Shown here: piece after piece, positions 28,987-38,614 of the stretch | How positions within the stretch are numbered: the stretch's first letter is position 1 | Layout of the letters: each line of letters begins with the position of its first letter | Source: Rhodococcus tibetensis | Lineage (GTDB): Bacteria > Actinomycetota > Actinomycetes > Mycobacteriales > Mycobacteriaceae | NCBI RefSeq assembly: GCF_024438035.1 | Contig: NZ_JANFQF010000010.1 | Span: forward strand, 152,450-216,449 | DNA length: 64,000 bases | Direction: 5' to 3' | Position numbers and translations under genes: made by a program | The notes under the pieces: generated by a model | The model's input: the letters and a program-made list of their open reading frames with translations, nothing else | Told to the model about the DNA's origin: nothing | Database searches by the model: none

Positions 28987-30072
28987 ATGACCGCACTGGA
29001 TCTGTCGGCCCTGCGCCGAGCACCGAAGGTGTTGCTGCACGACCATCTCGACGGGGGTCTCCGACCCGAGACGGTTCTCGAACTGGCCCGCGACTGCGGG
29101 TACGACGGGTTACCCGCCGATACCGCGCCGGCACTCGCCACCTGGTTCCGCGAGGCCGCGGACAGCGGCTCGCTCGAGCGCTACCTGGAGACGTTCGCTC
29201 ACACGGTTGCGGTAATGCAGACACCGACCGGACTCGAGCGGGTGGCCCGGGAATGCGCGGAGGATCTGGCGGACGACGGCGTGGTGTACGCCGAGGTCCG
29301 TTTCGCCCCCGAGCAGCACCTCGAGGAGGGGTTGACTCTCGATCAGGTGGTGGAGCAGGTACTGCTCGGTTTCCGGGCGGGGGAGTCGGCTGCGGAGACG
29401 CGCGGTCAACGAGTGCGGGTCGGGGTCCTTCTCACTGCGATGCGGCACGCGGCGCGAAGCAGGGAGATCGCGGAACTCGCGGTGCGGTTCCGCGGCCGCG
29501 GAGTGGTCGGCTTCGACATCGCCGGAGCCGAGGCCGGTAACCCTCCGAGCCGTCACCTCGACGCGTTCGAGTACATGCGCAACAACAATGCGCACTTCAC
29601 CATCCACGCCGGTGAGGCGTTCGGTCTGCCGTCGATCCACGAGGCCATCGCCTTCTGCGGCACTGACCGGCTGGGGCACGGGGTTCGCATCACCGACGAC
29701 ATCACGATCGGCGACGACGGTGTTCCCGTTCTGGGATCGCTCGCGAACTATGTGCGCGACAAGCGGATTCCGCTGGAGCTGTGTCCGAGTTCCAATGTCC
29801 AGACCGGGGCGGTCGATGCCCTCGAGAATCATCCTTTCGGACTGCTTGCGCGCTTGCGGTTCCGGGTGACGGTCAACACCGACAACCGGTTGATGAGCGA
29901 TACCACGATGAGCCGCGAGATGCTCCGGCTGGTCGAGACGTTCGGTTACGGCTGGACGGACCTCGAGCGCTACACGATCAACGCCATGAAATCGGCGTTC
30001 ATTCCGTTCGATCAGCGACTCCAGTTGATCGACGAGGTGATCAAACCGGGATTCGCCGTGCTCGTGGGCTGA
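28987..30072 (+). CDS. add: Adenosine deaminase
   Basis: 361 residues. Zinc-site motif [16 protein letters not shown], the HAGEAFG and GHGVRI blocks, and the late TDNRLM motif, where many homologues have TDD; the same Asn is known in mycobacterial Add. It converts adenosine to inosine, feeding the purine nucleoside phosphorylase at 35.9 kb. It is 9 bp after deoA. Confidence 0.96.
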   Translation: MTALDLSALRRAPKVLLHDHLDGGLRPETVLELARDCGYDGLPADTAPALATWFREAADSGSLERYLETFAHTVAVMQTPTGLERVARECAEDLADDGVVYAEVRFAPEQHLEEGLTLDQVVEQVLLGFRAGESAAETRGQRVRVGVLLTAMRHAARSREIAELAVRFRGRGVVGFDIAGAEAGNPPSRHLDAFEYMRNNNAHFTIHAGEAFGLPSIHEAIAFCGTDRLGHGVRITDDITIGDDGVPVLGSLANYVRDKRIPLELCPSSNVQTGAVDALENHPFGLLARLRFRVTVNTDNRLMSDTTMSREMLRLVETFGYGWTDLERYTINAMKSAFIPFDQRLQLIDEVIKPGFAVLVG

Positions 30073-30083
30073 GCGTTCTGTGC

Positions 30084-31325
30084 TTAGACCGTGCGCAGGC
30101 GAGCCTCGAATTCGCGCTCGAGAGTTCGCCACGCGTTGGCCTCGGAGTCGAACGGCGCGCTGGGTGCCAGTCGGGTGGGGTCGGGGTCGAGAATGAACGA
30201 CACGTACCAACCGAGCGGGTTCGACGTGGCGAGTGCGACCTCCACTGAGTCGTCGTCGGCGAAGTCGGCTGCGTCCGTGAACAATTCGACGGCGAGGTCG
30301 AGTTGATCCGCGTCCACGGCTTTCGGGCCAGCCGCCAGGTCGTCGGCCAGGCCGGGAAGAACGTAGACGTTCTCGTCCGTGACCTCGACCTCGAGCGAGC
30401 CGTCGACAGCCGCGACTTGGATCTCTTCATAGGTGCTCACCTGGGCAAGCGCGTGATCGTGGTTGTCGGCGAGGTAGCGCGCGAGCGCACGCTCCGAGGT
30501 GAACACGAAGATCTCACCTTCTCGTCCCAGGAAGAGGGCGTCCTCGTCGAGATAACACCGAAGGGTGAAATAGGTTTCACCCGAGGTGATGATCTTGATG
30601 GGATCGACGCCTACCGACCCCCAGAACGAGTCGTCCTCGTCGTCTTCGTCTTCTTCCAGATCGAGGGGGACGAACTCCTCTTCTTCTTCGGCCTCCGCGG
30701 CGTCGTCCACGTCCACGGTGTTCTCGTCGGCGGCCAGCAACTCCGCTTCCGCGACGGCAACAGCCTCGGCGTCGACGTCGGGTGTCGACACGATGCCGTC
30801 GATGGCGTCGAGGACGTCGTCCCAGCCCTTGGCGATGGCCGTTCCGATCTGGCTCCAGAGCTCTTCGCCTTCGCGACCCTCGAATGCGCTTACGCCTGAA
30901 GGAAGCGCACCGAGAATCGGATTGGCACCGAAGAACTTGGTGACGGCGTCCAGCTCGCAGACCTCACCGATGTTGCGCACCATGTTGAGCGTGTCTTCGA
31001 GTTCACTGACGACGATGGCGTCGGGGTCGCTCGCGGCAAGTTCCGGCACACCGATCAGATCGAAGCAGAAGTTCTCGTCCGGTTCGAGTTCGGCGGCCGA
31101 GAGCCCCGATACGATGCTCCACGCAGGATGCTCGACGAGATCGTTGTCGGTATTCGTGCGGATGAACGCAGCCAGCTCTGCCACCGATTCGAACCCGTAC
31201 AGGTCTTCTTCGTGACCCAGAAACGCTTCCCACTCGTCGTCGCCCTCACGCCACCGTGGGGCCCACAGTGTCACGAGGTCGCCGTCGGTGAGACCTAGTT
31301 CGATCGGGACGATGTCTCCAGCCAT
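30084..31325 (-). CDS. Conserved acidic actinobacterial protein (Rv3311-like), function unknown
   Basis: 413 residues with a very acidic middle (about residues 175-235, runs of Glu and Asp) between two related-looking mixed alpha/beta halves. Both halves share patterns such as an aromatic YLD/FLG...SVAELAAFI or SERALARYLA helix followed by D/N-D-H/L. No membrane span or catalytic motif is visible. By position it corresponds to Rv3311, a conserved protein without known function. TAGGCT lies 7 nt before the ATG, suggesting a leaderless message. Confidence 0.82.
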   Translation of the reverse strand: MAGDIVPIELGLTDGDLVTLWAPRWREGDDEWEAFLGHEEDLYGFESVAELAAFIRTNTDNDLVEHPAWSIVSGLSAAELEPDENFCFDLIGVPELAASDPDAIVVSELEDTLNMVRNIGEVCELDAVTKFFGANPILGALPSGVSAFEGREGEELWSQIGTAIAKGWDDVLDAIDGIVSTPDVDAEAVAVAEAELLAADENTVDVDDAAEAEEEEEFVPLDLEEDEDDEDDSFWGSVGVDPIKIITSGETYFTLRCYLDEDALFLGREGEIFVFTSERALARYLADNHDHALAQVSTYEEIQVAAVDGSLEVEVTDENVYVLPGLADDLAAGPKAVDADQLDLAVELFTDAADFADDDSVEVALATSNPLGWYVSFILDPDPTRLAPSAPFDSEANAWRTLEREFEARLRTV

Positions 31326-31332
31326 GGCGGGA

Positions 31333-31338
31333 AGCCTA
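31333..31338 (-). promoter_or_regulatory. -10 element for the Rv3311-like gene
   Basis: TAGGCT on the minus strand, 7 nt before the ATG at 31325. Confidence 0.5.
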
Positions 31339-31373
31339 TCGACCCCGCGGCCAAAGATATACCCGGCCCACGG

Positions 31374-31679
31374 CTAGACCTTCCCGAACGCGTCGTGCAG
31401 GGCCGTCATCACCTGGGTGCGCTGTTCCGTGGCCAGGCGCGCGGCCTCCTGCGTGGTGCTGGTGATCAGCGTGGCCAGTGCCGAGGAGTCGAGGCCGGCG
31501 ATGGAATCGTTCATCCACAAGCCGGTCAGCGTTCCGTTGCCGTCCACCTCGGCGGTGACGTGATCCGACTCACTCGAGGCGCGCGCCTTGATCGACCGGA
31601 GTCCGTCGAGTGCCTCCTCGAGGAGGTTGACCTGTTCGGTGGCACGGCCGACGATGGTGTCCATTTCGCGTTCGCTCAC
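31374..31679 (-). CDS. YbaB/EbfC-like small protein, last gene of T7SS-linked cassette
   Basis: 101 residues in the YbaB/EbfC pattern: an N-terminal helix (VGRATEQVNLLEEALDGLRSIKARA), a central beta part ending in DGNGTLTGLWMND, and a C-terminal helix with TTQEAARLATEQRTQVMTALH. Classical YbaB binds DNA, but in actinobacteria YbaB-like proteins are repeatedly found next to ESX/EspC-type genes, where their role is unknown. Its GTG overlaps the preceding stop by 4 nt. Confidence 0.72.
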   Translation of the reverse strand: MSEREMDTIVGRATEQVNLLEEALDGLRSIKARASSESDHVTAEVDGNGTLTGLWMNDSIAGLDSSALATLITSTTQEAARLATEQRTQVMTALHDAFGKV

Positions 31680-32032
31680 AGTGGTCGCATCCAGCTCGTC
31701 GGGGCGGGTTCTTCCTCGTCCTCGGCCGCCTGCATCGCTGCCACGTCGGCGCGGGTGGGCAGACCGAGCTTGTCGAGCACGTCGGCGGGCATCCCGTCAC
31801 GGGCGAGCTCGTCGCGGCGCCGTGCGCCGGCTTCCATGGCGGAACGACGGCACAGCGTCAGAATCTCGTCCGCCAGGCGCTGGCCGCCATAGCGGAGTTC
31901 CCGCCGATCGATCCGAAGTTCCAGGGGGAGTCCCTGCTCGGTGGTGCGCACCGACACGGTGCCCGATCGATTGCTCAGTGCGGCCGTGACACCGGCCGGG
32001 GGTGGGGTGGGAGGAAACATGATTCCTGTCAT
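31676..32032 (-). CDS. Small protein of the T7SS-linked cassette, function unknown
   Basis: 118 residues. The N terminus is Pro-rich (FPPTPPPAG), the middle has a beta-rich run (GTVSVRTTEQGLPLELRIDRREL) and the C-terminal half is helical and charged with a short acidic patch (AAEDEEEPAP). There is no signal peptide, membrane span or catalytic motif. It overlaps both neighbours by 4 nt, so it is made with the NlpC/P60 and YbaB-like proteins. A chaperone or adaptor role is possible but only a guess. Confidence 0.65.
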   Translation of the reverse strand: MTGIMFPPTPPPAGVTAALSNRSGTVSVRTTEQGLPLELRIDRRELRYGGQRLADEILTLCRRSAMEAGARRRDELARDGMPADVLDKLGLPTRADVAAMQAAEDEEEPAPTSWMRPL

Positions 32033-33216
32033 TCGGTAGGTCGATAGAAGCCGTAGAAGCCCATGCCGCTGTTACTGGTTCGGATGGGGCCCACCTGCAC
32101 GGGATCACCGGCCTCCACGAGCTGGCCGTTGCCGATCACCATCGCCACGTGCCCGTCCCAGACAGCCAGATCGCCCGGCATCAAGTCACCCGGGTCGACC
32201 GAGGTACCCACGTTCTGTTCTTGTGCCAGACGCGGAAGGCCCACGCCGGCTTCGCCATAGGCCCATTGCGTCAGACCGCTGCAGTCGAGACCCTCGCCGG
32301 GAGCAGTGCCACCCCATACATACGGGACGCCCCGCTGCGACAGCGCATTACGGACAGCGTCGGCCGCTTCCTTGTTGGGCGCCACGGCGGTGCTGCCGTC
32401 CGGGAGAACAACCGTGACACCCTCACCGCCGTGCTCGGTGTCGGAGGTGGAGGCGCCGCGGCCGGTAGCTCCGGGATTGCCCATGAGGGAATCCGATCTA
32501 CTGCCACTGGGGGCCCGCCCGCCCGAAGAGGCGATGCTCGAGACCGGACTCATCAGTCCGGACATCGACGGCGCGCTCGACGAACTCGCGAATCCCGACG
32601 CGGCGCGACTTCCCGGATCGGCGCCCGCGGGGAAGACAGGCGTGGCGGACGCGGGCACCGTGTTCGCGGTGGACGCGCTCGCGGGGGTTGTCGCAGCGGG
32701 CGCGGTGGGAGTGTCCTCGGCTGGGGTGAGCTCCACCATTCTGACGGTCTGCTCGCTCAGTTCTGTTCGTACCTTGGCGACGACGGTGGTCGCTCTCCCG
32801 AGGTGGTCGAGTGCAGCAGCGATGATCATCGCCTGACCCGGAGGGGTCGCGAGCGCCGGGCCCGCTGCGACAGCGAGGGCAAGGAACGACTGCAGGATCT
32901 CTTGCAGTTGGAGCATTCCGGCGCGCACGACCTCGGAGGCCTCGGCCACGACCGCAGCCATGTCGTTGCCGCGATCGGAGACGGCGACCGTGGATCGTTG
33001 TGCCTCTTCGGTCTTGACGATCGCGCCCGTGCCGCCTCGTCCCTCCCAGTCTCCGTAGACGGCGCTGATGCCGGTTCGCCCGGTGTCGTGCACGGTGTCG
33101 ATGGCGACCGAGGACGCACGGAGGGCATCGGCCGGACCACCTGCGGGGAGGACGCCGCTGCCGAAGGCACCGAGAAGATCGAGCATCGGGCGGGCGAGCA
33201 GATCGATGGGGATCAT
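32029..33216 (-). CDS. NlpC/P60 peptidoglycan endopeptidase with helical N-terminal domain
   Basis: 395 residues. The C-terminal domain (about 285-395) is NlpC/P60, with catalytic Cys312 in [11 protein letters not shown] and His356 in [10 protein letters not shown]. The first ~165 residues are helical and WXG/PPE-like in feel ([14 protein letters not shown] and long Ala-rich helices), and a Ser/Ala/Pro-rich linker joins the two. There is no Sec signal peptide, so export is more likely through type VII secretion together with the EspC-like protein encoded 2 nt upstream. It would cleave stem peptides in peptidoglycan. Confidence 0.85.
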   Translation of the reverse strand: MIPIDLLARPMLDLLGAFGSGVLPAGGPADALRASSVAIDTVHDTGRTGISAVYGDWEGRGGTGAIVKTEEAQRSTVAVSDRGNDMAAVVAEASEVVRAGMLQLQEILQSFLALAVAAGPALATPPGQAMIIAAALDHLGRATTVVAKVRTELSEQTVRMVELTPAEDTPTAPAATTPASASTANTVPASATPVFPAGADPGSRAASGFASSSSAPSMSGLMSPVSSIASSGGRAPSGSRSDSLMGNPGATGRGASTSDTEHGGEGVTVVLPDGSTAVAPNKEAADAVRNALSQRGVPYVWGGTAPGEGLDCSGLTQWAYGEAGVGLPRLAQEQNVGTSVDPGDLMPGDLAVWDGHVAMVIGNGQLVEAGDPVQVGPIRTSNSGMGFYGFYRPTE

Positions 33217-33218
33217 GG

Positions 33219-33542
33219 TCAGGCCTCCAGCCCGACGGCATCGGCGGCGAGCGCAGCCGTCGTGGCCATGTCGGTGCCTTCATAGTTGGCGGCGTTGGCC
33301 AGCGCGGTGGTGCTGATCGCGCCGAGAACACCCGCGAGCTTCTCGATCGAGGCCAGGTGTGCCGCGTGCGCTGTGGCGAAGGCGGCGACGAAGTCTCCGC
33401 CGATCACTCCGAAGACCGGCCCCAGCAGCAGCGGACCCGCCGCTGCGGCGCCCAGCGCGGCCGCCTGCATCTGCGCCCCCATGGTCGCGGCCGTGGCCGC
33501 GAACTCGGCGATACTCGCGGTATCCGCCCTCAAGTCGTTCAT
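33219..33542 (-). CDS. EspC-like ESX secretion-associated protein
   Basis: 107 residues from the ATG at 33542, with GGGGGG 7 nt upstream (a TTG at 33548 is in frame). It is a small, Ala-rich, all-helical protein ending with the C-terminal motif NYEGTDMA, which fits the YxxxD/E type VII secretion signal after a helical hairpin. The family resemblance is to EspC/T7SS-target proteins rather than to WXG100 proteins (no WxG turn; a Gly-rich FGVIGGDF turn instead). First gene of the four-gene cassette. Confidence 0.75.
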   Translation of the reverse strand: MNDLRADTASIAEFAATAATMGAQMQAAALGAAAAGPLLLGPVFGVIGGDFVAAFATAHAAHLASIEKLAGVLGAISTTALANAANYEGTDMATTAALAADAVGLEA

Positions 33543-33707
33543 CGTCAATCCCCCCAGTCGGATTTGATACCGGTCACCTTATTGGACGCAGTCGAGATCG
33601 ATTCGGTTCCACCCCCCATTCACCCGCGACGTGCTCCACGGCCGACCCGAATGCGCCCCTCCGGATCCCCGAAACTCCACCCCGCAGGAATCCTGGCCGA
33701 TTCCCCT

Positions 33708-33713
33708 TATTCT
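33708..33713 (+). promoter_or_regulatory. -10 element for leaderless upp
   Basis: TATTCT, followed by 6 nt and the ATG at 33720. Confidence 0.6.
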
Positions 33714-33719
33714 TCGAGC

Positions 33720-34343
33720 ATGAACACGCACGTGGTCGACCATCCGCTCGCAGCGGTCCTCCTGACAACGATGCGCGACGCGCGCAGCGACAATGCCACA
33801 TTTCGTGCCGCGTTGCGAAGGCTGACACACATGTTGGTGTACGAGGCGATGCGTGATGCTCCCGTCGCGACATTCGACGTGGTAACTCCGGTCGCGACCG
33901 CGGACGGGGTGCGGCTCGCGCAGCCACCGCTTCTGGTTCCCGTGCTGCGTGCCGGACTGGGCATGGTCGAGCAGGCCAGCTCGCTGATCCCGCAGGCCCG
34001 GGTCGGCTTCGTCGGGATGGCCCGCGACGAGGAGACGCACCGGCCGGTTCCGTATCTGGAGTCGCTGCCCGAGGATCTGTCCGGAATGCCGGTGTACGTT
34101 CTCGACCCCATGTTGGCGACGGGTGGTTCCATGATTTACACCATCGATCTACTCGTGGCCCGCGGGGCCACGGACGTCACCGCGGTCTGTGTCGTGGCAG
34201 CGCCGGAAGGTGTTGCCGCACTGGAGGCGTCGGGTCATCCGGTCAGGCTGGTCACCGCTGCCGTCGACCAGGGGCTCAATGACGCCGCGTTCATCGTGCC
34301 GGGGCTCGGGGATGCGGGTGATCGCCAGTTCGGTCCCCGCTGA
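33720..34343 (+). CDS. upp: Uracil phosphoribosyltransferase
   Basis: 207 residues from the ATG at 33720; the phase is open far upstream across the EspC-like gene but without family sequence. PRPP-binding motif [13 protein letters not shown] and uracil-site C terminus ([20 protein letters not shown]). It makes UMP from uracil, closing the cdd-deoA salvage route. Divergent from the type VII cassette and convergent with pmmB. Confidence 0.96.
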   Translation: MNTHVVDHPLAAVLLTTMRDARSDNATFRAALRRLTHMLVYEAMRDAPVATFDVVTPVATADGVRLAQPPLLVPVLRAGLGMVEQASSLIPQARVGFVGMARDEETHRPVPYLESLPEDLSGMPVYVLDPMLATGGSMIYTIDLLVARGATDVTAVCVVAAPEGVAALEASGHPVRLVTAAVDQGLNDAAFIVPGLGDAGDRQFGPR

Positions 34344-34353
34344 CTCGCATGTG

Positions 34354-35943
34354 TCAGAGAGCCTCGGCGAACTCGCGCAGAACGGCCAGCTGCTCCCGTG
34401 CCGTGGCGCGGGCAGCGCTGAGCCCTTCCCGGTCCGATACGGGGACGACGACCTCGAGGTAGCACTTGAGCTTCGGTTCGGTGCCGGAGGGTCGGATGAC
34501 GACCCGGACGGAGGAACCAGCGAGGACGACGGCGTCGGTGCGGGACGGGCCGCGTAGCTCCGCCAGGTCGGTGCCGTGCACCGGTTCGCCGGCCAACTCC
34601 GTCGGCGTGTCAGCCCGCAGGCGCTGCATGATCGCCGTGATGTCCGCGACGTCGGCGACGCGTCGCGACACCTGGTCGCCGGCGTGCAGTCCGAACTGCA
34701 GTGCGTAATCGTCCAGCCGATCCAGCAGGGTCGAACCCTCGGTGCGCAGGGTGGCAGCGAGGTCGGCGGCGACCACGGCGGCGGAGATTCCGTCCTTGTC
34801 GCGCACAGACTCGGGGTCGACGCAATGACCGATCGCTTCCTCGTAGGCGTACACGAGTCCGTGCCCCGCGCGGACGAGCCACTTGAATCCGGTGAGTGTC
34901 CGGGCGAATCGTGCGCCGCGTGCGGATGCCAGCTTCTCGAGCAGATCCGAGGACACGATCGTCGTGGCGACGAGCGGGTCCGGTGGCGCGCAGGCGAGGA
35001 TGTGGTCTGCGAGCAGGACGCCGGTCTCGTCACCGCGCAACATGCGCCATCCGTCCGGTCCCGGCACGCCCACGGCAAGGCGATCGGCATCCGGATCGAG
35101 GGCGAGAGCGAGGTCGGCGCCCACCCGATCGGCGAGTGCGAGTAGCTCGTTCGAGGCTCCGGGTTCCTCCGGATTGGGGAACTCGACAGTCGGGAAGTCT
35201 GGGTCCGGATGGAATTGCGAAGCGACGGTGTGGATATCGGTGAACCCGGCAGCCCGCAATGCAGCCACCGCAGTCTCGCCGCCGACCCCGTGCATCGCGG
35301 TGAGTGCGATGCGCACACTGCGCGACGTTCCCCTCGGGAGGGCGGCGACCCGTGCGAGATACGACTGCACGAGTTCGTCGGACCCCGGCGTCACCGGGCT
35401 GCGCGGCACGAGGTGTGCCGGTCCGACCGCGGCGATCGAGGTCTCGATCTCCCGGTCCGACGGCGAGATCAACTGCGCGCCTCCGTCGAGGTAGACCTTG
35501 TAGCCGTTGTCGGACGCCGGGTTGTGCGACGCGGTGATCTGCACGCCGGCCGCCGCGCGGAGCCGGCGTACCGCGAACGCGACTATCGGCGTGGGGAGCG
35601 GGCGAGGCAGTAGGACCACGGAGAATCCGGCACCCGCCAGAACCTCCGCTGTGGCCAGAGCGAACTTCTCGGATCCGTGTCGTGCATCACGGCCGACCAC
35701 CACGGTGGAACCGCCCAGGCATCGGTCCTTCAACCATGCACTCAAGCCGGCGGTGGTGCGAATCACCACCGCGACGTTCATGCCGTTGGGCCCCGCGCGT
35801 ACCGGGCCGCGCAGGCCGGCGGTGCCGAAGCTCAGGGGTGCGGAGAAGCGGGCGGCGAGTTCGTCGGCGGGCAGCGAGGCGAGTTCGGCACGCGACTGCG
35901 GGTCGGGGTCCTCCTCTGTCCACCGCGTGACGACGTCGCTCAC
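34354..35943 (-). CDS. pmmB: Phospho-sugar mutase (phosphomannomutase/phosphoglucomutase, PmmB type)
   Basis: 529 residues. The catalytic phosphoserine is in [15 protein letters not shown]; the metal loop is DPDADR in [13 protein letters not shown], the sugar-binding loop is near [11 protein letters not shown], and the C-terminal phosphate loop is [12 protein letters not shown]. It could act on mannose, glucose or pentose phosphates. Coupling to the purine nucleoside phosphorylase (4-nt overlap) makes ribose/deoxyribose-1-phosphate a plausible substrate, as proposed for PmmB-like mutases in salvage operons. Confidence 0.92.
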   Translation of the reverse strand: MSDVVTRWTEEDPDPQSRAELASLPADELAARFSAPLSFGTAGLRGPVRAGPNGMNVAVVIRTTAGLSAWLKDRCLGGSTVVVGRDARHGSEKFALATAEVLAGAGFSVVLLPRPLPTPIVAFAVRRLRAAAGVQITASHNPASDNGYKVYLDGGAQLISPSDREIETSIAAVGPAHLVPRSPVTPGSDELVQSYLARVAALPRGTSRSVRIALTAMHGVGGETAVAALRAAGFTDIHTVASQFHPDPDFPTVEFPNPEEPGASNELLALADRVGADLALALDPDADRLAVGVPGPDGWRMLRGDETGVLLADHILACAPPDPLVATTIVSSDLLEKLASARGARFARTLTGFKWLVRAGHGLVYAYEEAIGHCVDPESVRDKDGISAAVVAADLAATLRTEGSTLLDRLDDYALQFGLHAGDQVSRRVADVADITAIMQRLRADTPTELAGEPVHGTDLAELRGPSRTDAVVLAGSSVRVVIRPSGTEPKLKCYLEVVVPVSDREGLSAARATAREQLAVLREFAEAL

Positions 35944-36722
35944 AGACGCTCCACCAGTTCGCGCAGGAGGCCGCCCATGCGGGCAGCGGACGCTCGGCCC
36001 GCGGCGAGGACTTCCTCGTGATTCAAGTGTTCACCGGTGATGCCGGCCGCGAGATTGGTGACCAGCGAGATGCCGAGGACCCGGGCACCGAGGGCACGGG
36101 CCGCAATCGTCTCGTGCACCGTGGACATACCGACCAGGTCGGCCCCCAGCGCGCGCAGCATCCGAATCTCGGCAGGGGTCTCGTAGTGCGGTCCGGGCAG
36201 TCCGGCATAGACACCCTCGACGAGGCTCGGGTCGATGTCGCGGGCGAGCGCTCGCAATTCGGGGTCGTAGGCGTCGACGAGGTCGACGAACTCTGCGCCG
36301 ACGAGGGGCGAACGTGCCGTGAGATTGAGGTGGTCACTGACGAGGACGGGCTGCCCGACTACGTACTCGCTGCGGATTCCGCCGGCGGCGTTGGTGAGGA
36401 TGACGGTGCGCGCGCCCGCGGCGACAGCAGTCCTTACAGGGTGGACGACCGAATGGAGCGGATGACCTTCATAGGCGTGCGTCCGTCCGAGGAGGAGAAG
36501 TACCCGCCGCCCACCGATGTCGACGGATCGGATCGTCCCTGCGTGTCCGAGCGCCGAGGGCGGCGTGAAGCCTGGTAAATCGGCCATCGGCACGGTGGCG
36601 AGTGGTTCCCCGAATCGGTCGGCGGCGGCGTTCCACCCCGATCCGAGTACGACGGTGATCGGGTGTTCGGCACAGTCGGTGTACTCGGCGAGCGCGGCAG
36701 CCGCGGCGTCTGGCGTTCCCAT
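35940..36722 (-). CDS. deoD: Purine nucleoside phosphorylase (trimeric type)
   Basis: 260 residues from the ATG at 36722; a GTG at 36740 gives six more residues. Signatures of the trimeric PNP (PunA) family: [32 protein letters not shown] and MSTVHE. It phosphorolyses inosine/guanosine (and deoxy forms) to base and (deoxy)ribose-1-phosphate, taking the product of Add. Its stop overlaps the pmmB start. Named deoD in M. tuberculosis (Rv3307), though the sequence class is PunA. Confidence 0.95.
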   Translation of the reverse strand: MGTPDAAAAALAEYTDCAEHPITVVLGSGWNAAADRFGEPLATVPMADLPGFTPPSALGHAGTIRSVDIGGRRVLLLLGRTHAYEGHPLHSVVHPVRTAVAAGARTVILTNAAGGIRSEYVVGQPVLVSDHLNLTARSPLVGAEFVDLVDAYDPELRALARDIDPSLVEGVYAGLPGPHYETPAEIRMLRALGADLVGMSTVHETIAARALGARVLGISLVTNLAAGITGEHLNHEEVLAAGRASAARMGGLLRELVERL

Positions 36723-36729
36723 GAGGCGA

Positions 36730-36735
36730 TAGTCT
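36730..36735 (+). promoter_or_regulatory. -10 element for leaderless crotonase gene
   Basis: TAGTCT, followed by 7 nt and the ATG at 36743. The hexamer lies inside the 20-bp gap between the deoD and crotonase start codons. Confidence 0.55.
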
Positions 36736-36742
36736 TCCACTC

Positions 36743-37441
36743 ATGCCTTATCTCGATCGCGACGGTGACGTAATCATCCTGTACCTCGGGAACGAGGGGG
36801 AGGTGGACGACGAGAATCGCTTCTCCCCGGACTGGATCGATGCCCTCCACGCCACGCTCGACGAGGTCGAGGCGCATGAAGGTCCCGCCGCGCTGGTCAC
36901 TACCGCAACGGGCAAGTTCTTCACCAATGGCCTGGATACCACGTGGATCTTCTCCAACGCCGACAAGCTTCCGCAGTACCTCGACCGGGTACACACTCTC
37001 TACACCCGGCTGCTGACCCTTCCGATGGCCACGGTCGCGGCCGTCCAGGGGCACGCGTTCGGAGCGGGCGCCATGCTGGCGACGTCCCACGATTTCCGGG
37101 TGATGCGGGCCGACCGCGGGTTCTATTGCCTGCCGGAGGTGACGCTCAACATGCCGTTCACGGTGGGAATGTCGGCGCTGCTCACCACCCGGCTACCGAA
37201 ACAGACCGCCGTTGAGGCCATGACGACGGGCCGTCGCTACGGCGGCGCGGATGCGCTCGCCACCGGCATCGTGGAGGAGGTTGCGGACGGTGACTCCGTG
37301 CTCACCGCGGCCGTGGCCCGGGCGTCCGCGCTCACCGCGACGCGCGGTGACAACCTGTCCGGTATCAAGCGCGGAATCCATCAGGAGGCCCTCACCGCGC
37401 TCGCCACGGTGACGGACAAGAGCAACTTCAGCTTCGGGTGA
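36743..37441 (+). CDS. Enoyl-CoA hydratase/isomerase family protein
   Basis: 232 residues, a short crotonase. The oxyanion-hole stretch is AAVQGHAFGAGAML and the likely acid/base Glu is in FYCLPEVTLNMPF, a layout closer to enoyl-CoA delta-isomerases than to hydratases with two Glu residues. The usual GGG-D-L loop is degenerate (TTATGKFFTNGLDT). Substrate unknown. It appears to be the first gene of a unit with the two M20 amidohydrolases (12 bp to the next start). Confidence 0.85.
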   Translation: MPYLDRDGDVIILYLGNEGEVDDENRFSPDWIDALHATLDEVEAHEGPAALVTTATGKFFTNGLDTTWIFSNADKLPQYLDRVHTLYTRLLTLPMATVAAVQGHAFGAGAMLATSHDFRVMRADRGFYCLPEVTLNMPFTVGMSALLTTRLPKQTAVEAMTTGRRYGGADALATGIVEEVADGDSVLTAAVARASALTATRGDNLSGIKRGIHQEALTALATVTDKSNFSFG

Positions 37442-37453
37442 GAGAATGAGCAC

Positions 37454-38614
37454 GTGAATGCGGATGTCGAGGCGGCGGTCAGGTCCATCGAGACCGATCT
37501 GATTGCGCTGTCCCATTCGATCCACGCCGAGCCGGAACTCGCGTTCGAGGAGTTTCGGAGTGCCGCGAAGGTCACCGAGCTGCTGAAACGGAGCGGTTTC
37601 GAGGTGCGGCAGGGAGTGGCGGGATTGCCGACCGCGTTTGACGCGACCTTCGGCAGCGGTGATCTCGTGCTCGGCATCTGCGCCGAATACGATGCGCTAC
37701 CCGAGATCGGTCACGCGTGCGGACACAACATCATCGCGGCATCGGCGGTCGGTGCGGGGGTAGCGCTCGCGACGGTGGCCGAGCGCCTCGGCATCACGGT
37801 GCGAGTGATCGGCACGCCCGCAGAGGAAAGTGGTGGCGGAAAGATCACCATGCTCGAGCAGGGAATCTTCGACGGTGTGGCAGCCGCGCTCATGGTGCAC
37901 CCGGGGCCGGTCGACATCACGGGCGCCACGTCACTGGCGCTCGCGGACATCGCGATCACGTTCACCGGCAGGGAGGCGCACGCGTCGGCTGCGCCCGAGT
38001 TCGGTCGCAATGCGGCAGATGCCGCGACGGTGGCACAGGTCGGGATCGGCCTGCTACGCCAGCATCTTGCGCCGGGCCAGCAGATTCACGGCATCGTGTC
38101 GGACGGTGGGACCGCGCCCAACATCGTGCCCGCACGCGCAGAAATGCTCTATTACTTGCGCGCCGAGACGGCGTGGGCGCTGTCCGAACTGACCGCTCGT
38201 GCGGAGGCTTGCTTCGCGGCTGGTGCGCTCGCGGCCGGATGTACCCATGAGATTCGAACTGTGTCTCCGACGTATACGGAACTCACCCCCGACCCGTGGC
38301 TCGTCGCGACTTACCGCGAACAGATCCTCGACATGGGGCGGACACCGGTGCCACTCGAGTGGGAAGGCACACGCCCGTTGGGCAGTACCGACATGGGGAA
38401 CGTCACGAACGTGTTGCCGGGAATCCATCCGATCATCGGTTTGGACTCGGGCGGTGCTGTTACGCATCAACCCGGGTTCGCGGCGGCATGTATCACGGAG
38501 TCGGCGGATCGTGCCGTGATAGACGGGGCGATAGCGTTGGCTCGCACGGCAGTTCGCGCTGCTACGGACGAACCACAGCGGGTGCGGCTGTTGGAAGGAG
38601 TTGATCGCCGGTGA
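37454..38614 (+). CDS. amiB1: M20-family amidohydrolase (AmiB1-like)
   Basis: 386 residues from the GTG at 37454. Metal site blocks are EYDALPEIGHACGHN and EESGGGK, and there is a dimerisation domain in the middle with FTGREAHASAAPEFGRNA. It is an M20D-type peptidase/aminoacylase, likely removing an acyl or aminoacyl group; in this subfamily aminobenzoyl-glutamate or amide hydrolases are known. It overlaps the next M20 gene by 4 nt. Named from Rv3306c by gene order. Confidence 0.88.
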   Translation: MNADVEAAVRSIETDLIALSHSIHAEPELAFEEFRSAAKVTELLKRSGFEVRQGVAGLPTAFDATFGSGDLVLGICAEYDALPEIGHACGHNIIAASAVGAGVALATVAERLGITVRVIGTPAEESGGGKITMLEQGIFDGVAAALMVHPGPVDITGATSLALADIAITFTGREAHASAAPEFGRNAADAATVAQVGIGLLRQHLAPGQQIHGIVSDGGTAPNIVPARAEMLYYLRAETAWALSELTARAEACFAAGALAAGCTHEIRTVSPTYTELTPDPWLVATYREQILDMGRTPVPLEWEGTRPLGSTDMGNVTNVLPGIHPIIGLDSGGAVTHQPGFAAACITESADRAVIDGAIALARTAVRAATDEPQRVRLLEGVDRR

